Below are positions 58,518-64,000 of a stretch of 64,000 bases of DNA, in pieces. Position numbers and translations under genes: made by a program. Source of the DNA: Favolaschia claudopus. Taxonomy: Eukaryota > Basidiomycota > Agaricomycetes > Agaricales > Mycenaceae. How positions within the stretch are numbered: position 1 is the stretch's first letter; every line of letters begins with the position of its first letter. The stretch spans positions 248,001 to 312,000 of the forward strand of contig JAWWNJ010000022.1 of NCBI GenBank assembly GCA_037176885.1. Reading direction: 5' to 3'. Under the pieces are notes generated by a model. The model saw only the letters and a program-made list of their open reading frames with translations. It searched no databases and was not told the DNA's origin.

Positions 58518-60640
58518 ATGTTCACTTCACCAACACCTCTCACGTTCTTTCTTTTTCTCGCAGTTGGTCAAGTACATGCCAAGTGTCGCAGCTCACCAGG
58601 GAGCGCTGGCTGGCCCGCCGAGGCTTCGTGGCGCACCCTTAACACAACGGTCGGCGGGAGGCTGAGTTCTGTCGTGCCGCTTCCAAAGTATTGCGAAGGT
58701 CTTCCTGGTGGAGGGTGTACCGACGAACAATGGCAGAGCGCGTTGTTCAGAAGCCAAATCCCCGGCGCTATGAATCAGGTATGTATGCTCAGGTATATAT
58801 TGTGCTTGCCCATCTAAAAACCATTTCTACTATACAGGACAATTGGGGGCAAGGCTACGATCTCACCCCACCTTCCCTCTGCTTCCGAAACTCGAGCTCA
58901 CTTGCATGCGGACAAGGCGATGTTCCATTCTATGCAGTGGAGGCAGAGACCGTCGCAGACGTTCAGGTATGGATCTCTCCCTCTCTTAGTTCTACATCAG
59001 ATCGTATGAATCGCATTCTCCTTCCTTAGGCTGCAGTCAGATTTGCCAACTCCCACAATCTCCGCCTTACAATCCAATCTTCGGGACACGACTACCTCGG
59101 CCGCTCCACCGCTCCGAACTCGCTCCTCATCCACATGGCGAAATTCACCGACGTTGTCTTCACCGATGCCTTTGTCGTCGACGGCAAAAACGTGGGCTCC
59201 GCTGTGACCGTTGGCCCGGGCATTCATCTGCAAGACATCTACGCCCAATCAAAAGCTCACGGGAAAATCGTCGTTGGAGGGACAGCCGCGACTGTGTGTG
59301 CAGCGGGTGGATATCTACAGGGCGCGGGTCATTCGGCACTTTCGCCGCTTCTTGGGCTGTCTGCGGATAATACACTCGGTACCTTCTTCGAATCTCGAAC
59401 CATACCTGATACTAATCCGAGTGGCGAAGAATTTCGGATCGTTATAGCGAATGGGACGCTCCTCAGAGTCAATGATGCAGAGAATTCGGATCGTGAGTCT
59501 TACCCTAGGCCTGGCCTAAACTATGAAAATCCAATACAAATCGGGATTCTAGTATTTTACGCCTTGCGCGGCGGCGGCGCTGGAAGCTGGGGCGTAATCG
59601 TCTCAGCCACCCTCCGCACCTTCCCGACCTTCAACGCAACCGCCAGCCTGATTCAAATCCAGACCTCGACAAACGCAGCAGCAGCCGCTGTCGCCCGCGT
59701 CAACGCAGAGCACATATTCGATCTGGACGCCGTCCCGGGTGGCCAGTACTTCTATCTTAATCGACAGTTACAAGGCAACTCTTCTCTCATCGATATCTTC
59801 TTCCAAACCATCTTGCCCAAGACCGAGGTAGAGGAAGCAGCGTCCATTCTTGCACCGTTTTTGCAAGACCTTTCGACTATCCCCGATGCCGAAATTGTTT
59901 CGCAAGTCGTTGAAGAGAAGATTGTTAATGATGTGTTGTACAATGCAGATGATGATGCGGGCGGTAATATCGTCTTGGGGTCGCGGTTGATTCCGACTAC
60001 AGCGTATCAGGCGATCGACGCGCCGGAAACTGTTGAGAAGGTATATCGAGAACTGTTGGATGCCGGGGCGCCTGGGCAAGTGTATCGCTTCATCTTCTGA
60101 GAACATCTTGGCTCACACAGTATTCATCAAGAATTCTGGGACATCTTGTAGCTGGAGGTTTGTCTCGATTATAGCTCCTGCTTGGTGGAAATTGATTTCG
60201 GCTCCTTCTATAGGACAAGTCTCAGCGAACGCCATTATTTCGTCCGCTATAACTCCCGCCTGGCGCACGGCCAAAACTCATGTACGTCGTCAAATACACT
60301 CTCGTATCGCGAGTACTTGCTAGAAGTAACGTTGTTTATTCTGCAGATCGTCATCCCCAACGGCTGGGCCGACTCCGCCTCCATCGACTCAATCAACACT
60401 GTCCGCGGCAAATTCCAAAACACTTTCCTCCCCATCCTCGAACAGCTCTCAGGCCCCGATGCAGGCGCGTATTCGAACGAAGCGGACCTATTGGAGCCTA
60501 ACTTCCAGACGACGTTCTTCGGTCCGAACTATGCGAAGCTAAGCGCTATTAAGGCGAAATATGACCCGAAGGATCTCTTCATCGTTGCTACGGGGGTTGG
60601 GAGCGAGAGGTGGGATCAGTGGGGGATGTGCACTATTTAA
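58518..60640 (+). CDS. Secreted FAD-linked oxidoreductase (berberine-bridge-like, VAO family)
   Basis: Exons 58518-58778, 58838-58966, 59030-59378, 59430-59492, 59553 to about 60079, one uncertain exon ending 60281, and 60347-60640. The first five are in phase with GT-AG introns. Signal peptide: MFTSPTPLTFFLFLAVGQVHA. The PP-loop FAD domain has the flavinylation site SGHDYLGRST (His) and VCAAGGYLQGAGHSAL with a Cys suited to a second flavin bond; LFYALRGGGAGSWGVIVSAT is the classic FAD_binding_4 segment. The C-terminal BBE domain reads GAYSNEADLLEPNFQ and FIVATGVGSERWDQWG. ITPAWRTAKTH near 60250 is a family motif, but the exon carrying it does not join exon 5 in phase; 60080-60230 may hold a misread intron or a small lesion. 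Such enzymes oxidise alcohols, sugars or alkaloid-type substrates outside the cell; the substrate is unknown. Confidence 0.85.
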
Positions 60641-61096
60641 TGTGACAGGCCCCGCCAACCTAAGATGCTGTCCCTCACTCCGACGTTCCTCGTTGCTTGC
60701 CTATAGTATAAGTAATCAAACTGATATTAATTCATACTCGGTGGCCAAGCAATTCAGCCTATGCTCTTTCGTCCCACCAACCGGTCATTCCAACGCAAAG
60801 TTCAGTCTGATTACTGTATTCCGAATTTCGGATCTTGAAGAAGAATTGAATCGTGTAGGTTGCATTCTGAGGCAGACGCCGGAGGAGATAGAGACTGTTG
60901 TCATACAAGCTGATCATAATGTAATCGAAGTATCCTAGCAGACGTTCGAGATACTGGCTCGATCGCCGCCTCTACTGAGTCTACTCTTCAAATCAGTGCA
61001 AGCATTCTTCCGCTTGCCCAATCATTCCAGTGCTCCTGAAAATATAGATAACCAGACTCACAACAGCATCGGAATCTCAGCAGGCAAGATAGTAAT
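60641..61096. other. Intergenic between convergent genes
   Basis: 456 bp between the stop codons of the oxidase and the minus-strand LRR-like gene. Nothing recognised. Confidence 0.5.
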
Positions 61097-62062
61097 TCAT
61101 ACGCGTATCTGTGAGTCAAATTCAGGAAGAACTTCGACACTGAGAGTGCATAGCAACATACCCTGAGTTTTTGCACTACGTTTTCGAGCAACGAATACCT
61201 CCGCACGGGCCCAAAAGTCCTCCTCACCCCAAAATCCGCTTTCCAAATTCTCATATATCTGGCTGACCATTACTACAACGACACGTGGATCAGTGACGGC
61301 GAGAGCGTGGAGAGTAGTATCAAAGGCACGGGCATTCCCAACGTCCAAGAACAGAGTTATCAAGACACAAAGTGTCGGACAGTGCTCCAAAGTAGGTCGG
61401 AGAAGTCGGGTGCTCAGCGCCTCTGGGAAGCAGAGATGCGTGAGCGCGGGAAGTGACGCAAGATTAGACCACTCGTTCCAATCCCATAGTGCAGTGTTTA
61501 GCCCGGAGGCTCGATCGAAGTATAGTTCCAGATGGGTCACGGAGAGGAGCATTGGCCGCGTCAGCATATTGCTCGCCCACGACGCCGGAGCAAATGTGCT
61601 GTCGACCCACAAACACAGTCTCCGTAAACGCATGTTATCGAGGACCGGAAGGAGATCGGCGGGCAAATTCCCGTCAAAGTAGAGGGACCGGAGATTAGTG
61701 CAGTTGGACAGAATAGTCTTCAAGGGTTCCATCGGGGTAGTAGTAGTGTACGCCACGCAGAGATGGCGTACGTTCTGCTGCAAGAAAGCTGCTGGCCTGG
61801 CCTGAACGGCGAGAAGGCGAGAGTCATCGTGAGCTACGATTGTGATGCTGCGGTACAACAAGGGTTCAATCCTGCATAAGTACCGGTCAGCTGTGAGCCA
61901 ATCCGAGTGGATCAGGATCTACCACTGCTGGCAGAGTCCATGAACATACCACTGATGAACCCGTTTACAAACGAGAAGAAGAGTCGGAATATCGGACCTA
62001 TCAAGATATGCCGCCGTCTCGAATATCTCCCGCTCAAGCTCTGGCGGAAGGACTGGCTCCAT
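61097..62062 (-). CDS. F-box/LRR-like protein, minus-strand paralogue
   Basis: Exon 1 62062-61950 begins MEPVLPPELEREIFETAA, the F-box-like opening of a large agaric family, and ends in a KRVHQW junction. A 78-bp GT-AG intron is followed by exon 2 (61871 to about 61097), starting IEPLLYRSITIV. It contains short leucine-rich elements (LRSLYFDGNLP, LRRLCLWVD, VTHLELYFD, LTHLCF) and ends with a FWGEEDFWARAEVFVARKR signature shared with the neighbour at 62185. The end after KTQG may involve another intron (GTATGTTG donor) rather than the stop at 61097. F-box proteins recruit substrates to SCF ubiquitin ligases; whether this degenerate form does so is unknown. Confidence 0.7.
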
Positions 62063-62184
62063 GACTGTGCGGTTTGAGCACAAGGGAGTGTGGGAGAAGC
62101 GCTGTCAATCAAGCCGCCATCATGTTTGGCTCGATTTGCACCCATCACTGATGCGCTTAAATTTCTTGACTCAGCCACCAAGCA

Positions 62185-63309
62185 ATGGAAACGTCTACGG
62201 ATCCTACATTGCCGCCCGAACTCGAACGGGAGATATTCGAGACCGCAGCTTTCCAAAGTCGCCGCCATATCCACTCTCTTCTCTTCGTTTGCCGCAGGGT
62301 TCATCGATGGTGCGTCGCGATCGTGACCCAAGCTAAAACGGACAATGGTCATCGAGTTGTCATTGAATCGCAACAAGTTGAACTAACGAGCCTATACTGC
62401 AGGATAGAGCCCTTCCTGTACCGCGTCCTTCAGGTCCTCAGCCCTAGAGGTCCTCGCTTCCTTGCGTTCTACTCCAAGCCCGCGACTTTCAAGCAGGAGA
62501 GTTTGCGCCATGTCTGGGTGGACGACCGCGTGTCAACGCCTGCTCTAGTATCTCTCCTCTCCGAATGCACGAGACTCCAATCCTTCCATTTTGACGGTAG
62601 CCTTCCCCAGGAAATTCTCCCCCTCTTCGACGACATGCGAATCCAGAATCTCAGCATCCTAGTCGATCACAATTTTAACTCACACGCGATGCTTCCTCGC
62701 TCTATGTTTCTCTCCGTCACTCACTTGGAACTAGTGGGCATGACGGATGGGTGGGCAAAACTAGCATTACTCCCGGTGTAGTGGGAGATTCGAGGAGGTC
62801 TTGAGGAGAAGGGTGTTTGGTTGTGTTTGGCATAGACCTTAGAGTAGTGATCGCCGTGTATAGCCACATTCCACGTCTTGTCTTCCGCGTCTTCGCGGCC
62901 TTCTTTGGTCTTCTCTCCAGATTCCCCGCCTCCACCGGTGCTTACACACCTCTCGTTGTCGGAGTCTTACAGTGGTCGTCCACCGACTTTAGATTACTGC
63001 CGACATCTTCAAGTTTTGGTCATCAATTTTCACGACTGGGAAGTGGCTAGATGCTTCGAAGAGCGTCTTCGCCTTCAACCAGATTCACGCATAGTTGTGA
63101 GGACGGTGCAAGAGGTGAACAAGTTTAAAGAATGGGAAAAGTGGGCATGGGGCGAGGACAATTATTGGAGTCGCGCAGACGCCTTCCTGGCTAAAAAACG
63201 CAGGGGTGAGATCGAAGGTACGCTAATTGTGATTCGGTTCAGCCAGAAGCACTTCTATAGTAACCGGATGCCGACAGGGTCATGTTACTTGCTCCGATCT
63301 TCCTCCTAA
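62185..63309 (+). pseudogene. F-box/LRR-like protein, plus-strand paralogue interrupted by an insertion
   Basis: Exon 1 62185-62309 (METSTDPTLPPELEREIFET...RRVHRW), intron of 93 bp, exon 2 from 62403 (IEPFLYRVLQVL). It aligns along its length with the minus-strand neighbour, including the conserved splice inside the Trp codon. After LALLPV a TAG appears. The expected continuation LTHLSLSESYSGR begins 162 bp later in the same frame and runs to YWSRADAFLAKKRRGEIE and a stop at 63307-63309. The 162 bp look inserted (see 62779). Without it the frame is continuous. The two genes are head-to-head, 122 bp apart. Confidence 0.65.
62779..62940. mobile_element. 162-bp insertion with 6-bp direct repeat
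   Basis: CCGGTG occurs at 62773-62778 and 62935-62940. Removing one copy with the 162 bp restores LLPVLTHLSLS, matching SLPALTHLCF in the paralogue. The ends are weak inverted repeats (GTGGGAGATTCGAGGAGG versus GGTGGAGGCGGGGAATCTGG on the other strand). It may be a tiny MITE. Splicing as an intron was tried but the phases fail. Confidence 0.5.
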
Positions 63310-64000
63310 GCAAATCGAGAAACAACCTCCTTCTGGATGAATCCCTCGAGTGAGTCGAACTTGACTCCAAGCGCAACAAGCTTAGGGTTGGGGAAGGGAG
63401 TGTCCTTGTACGCCCGAACTTTAGCTTGATACGTGAACTATACCGGACGGGATATCGATCAGAACGATTCAAATCATCTCAAACGGAAGAACGTGCCATC
63501 TCATCGAACTCGGCCATTCCTCCAGTGGGAAGGGAGGTAAAAGTCACTTCTTTCTTGAGGGCTTGTATCAAGCAAGTCAAATCAGCATCGAGGCCTAGAA
63601 GAAAGCAACACACGAAACGAAACCCACCTTTTCCGATGGCAGCCGCAAAGTCCGGATACGTGAACTGTGCGCTGACGACGGGGAACGCCCCGCCAACAAC
63701 GCCCTTGCTGGCGTCTTTATAATGCGTGAGGAGACCGACGGCAGCATGCCCGATATCTTTGGTGAAAGTTGCGTCTTGCACGTCCGTGTTCTCGAATTTG
63801 GGGATTGCGATGTTGTATGAGCCGGTGTCTGTTTTCGTGAGGGAGCCGAATCTGCGTTTTGCAAAGGAAGTGGTTAGTTGCAGCTCTGGGTGAATTCGAT
63901 GGGAATAAGAATAGAACGCACTTCCAGAGATTGTCGAGGAACCAGCAGGTCAGGAGGGAGGCGTAGGGGAGACCGGATTGCTTCAGGTAATCTTCGATGA
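63306..64000 (-). CDS. NmrA-like family protein, C-terminal part (runs off right edge)
   Basis: Minus strand: EDYLKQSGLPYASLLTCWFLDNLWK, then an intron (GTGCGTTC to CGCAG), then FGSLTKTDTGSYNIAIPKFE and VQDATFTKDIGHAAVGLLTH, a second intron (GTGGGTTTCG to CAAG), then ALKKEVTFTSLPTGGMAEFDEM. A final segment in another frame reads KDTPFPNPKLVALGVKFDSL and EGFIQKEV, ending at a TAG at 63308-63306. The content fits NmrA-like NAD(P)-binding proteins (atypical short-chain dehydrogenase fold; redox sensing or regulation). The join between EFDEM and the final segment is unclear and could be a small frameshift. Its stop overlaps the plus-strand neighbour's stop. Confidence 0.7.

Overview
The window looks like a gene-poor, repeat-rich stretch of a mushroom-forming basidiomycete (Agaricomycetes) chromosome. 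The evidence is many short (about 50-70 bp) GT-AG introns, NACHT-type STAND NTPases, a berberine-bridge-like FAD oxidase, an NmrA-like protein, a small secreted protein of an agaric type, and a Ty3/gypsy element with fungal-type pol. No tRNA, rRNA or CRISPR was recognised. All gene models were spliced by eye, so exon edges are predictions.

Layout. 1-8.5 kb: a partial minus-strand gene at the left edge, a six-exon RGG-box protein gene (887-3957) of an uncharacterised family, and a five-exon secreted-protein gene (6624-7625, minus). 9-58 kb: a tandem array of three units, each made of a degenerate plus-strand membrane-protein-like gene (called M here; its two halves are separated by a degenerate ~330-bp minisatellite) lying tail-to-tail with a minus-strand NACHT gene (A 13282-16250, B about 46089-48547, C 54713-57697). 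Small coiled-coil/transmembrane genes or their relics lie between. NACHT-C looks intact, A has a 1-nt frameshift, B lacks its 3' end.

Unit 2 is split by transposons. A 17.5-kb block (24382-41844, bordered by a 10-bp direct repeat) carries a 15,017-bp Ty3/gypsy element (25528-40544) with nearly identical 1328-bp LTRs. A separate 3.5-kb hAT-like element with ~105-bp inverted ends lies at 41970-45517.

57.7-64 kb returns to ordinary genes: a secreted FAD-linked oxidase (58518-60640), two divergent LRR/F-box-like paralogues (61097-62062 minus; 62185-63309 plus, interrupted by a 162-bp insertion), and a partial NmrA-like gene running off the right edge.

The most unusual content is in the Ty3/gypsy element. 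Between pol and the 3' LTR, flanked by two copies of the polypurine tract, it carries an eight-exon antisense gene (36161-38819) encoding a nuclear-looking protein with a Zn(II)2Cys6-pattern cysteine cluster. The whole element, LTRs included, is sprinkled with the palindrome TCGCGA (31 copies by eye, about 4 expected by chance). Its extended form appears to be CCTATCGCGATAGG, and the LTR copy seems to have lost a CpG by deamination. I suggest, as inference, that element and protein form a self-recognition system (transcriptional control or anti-silencing).
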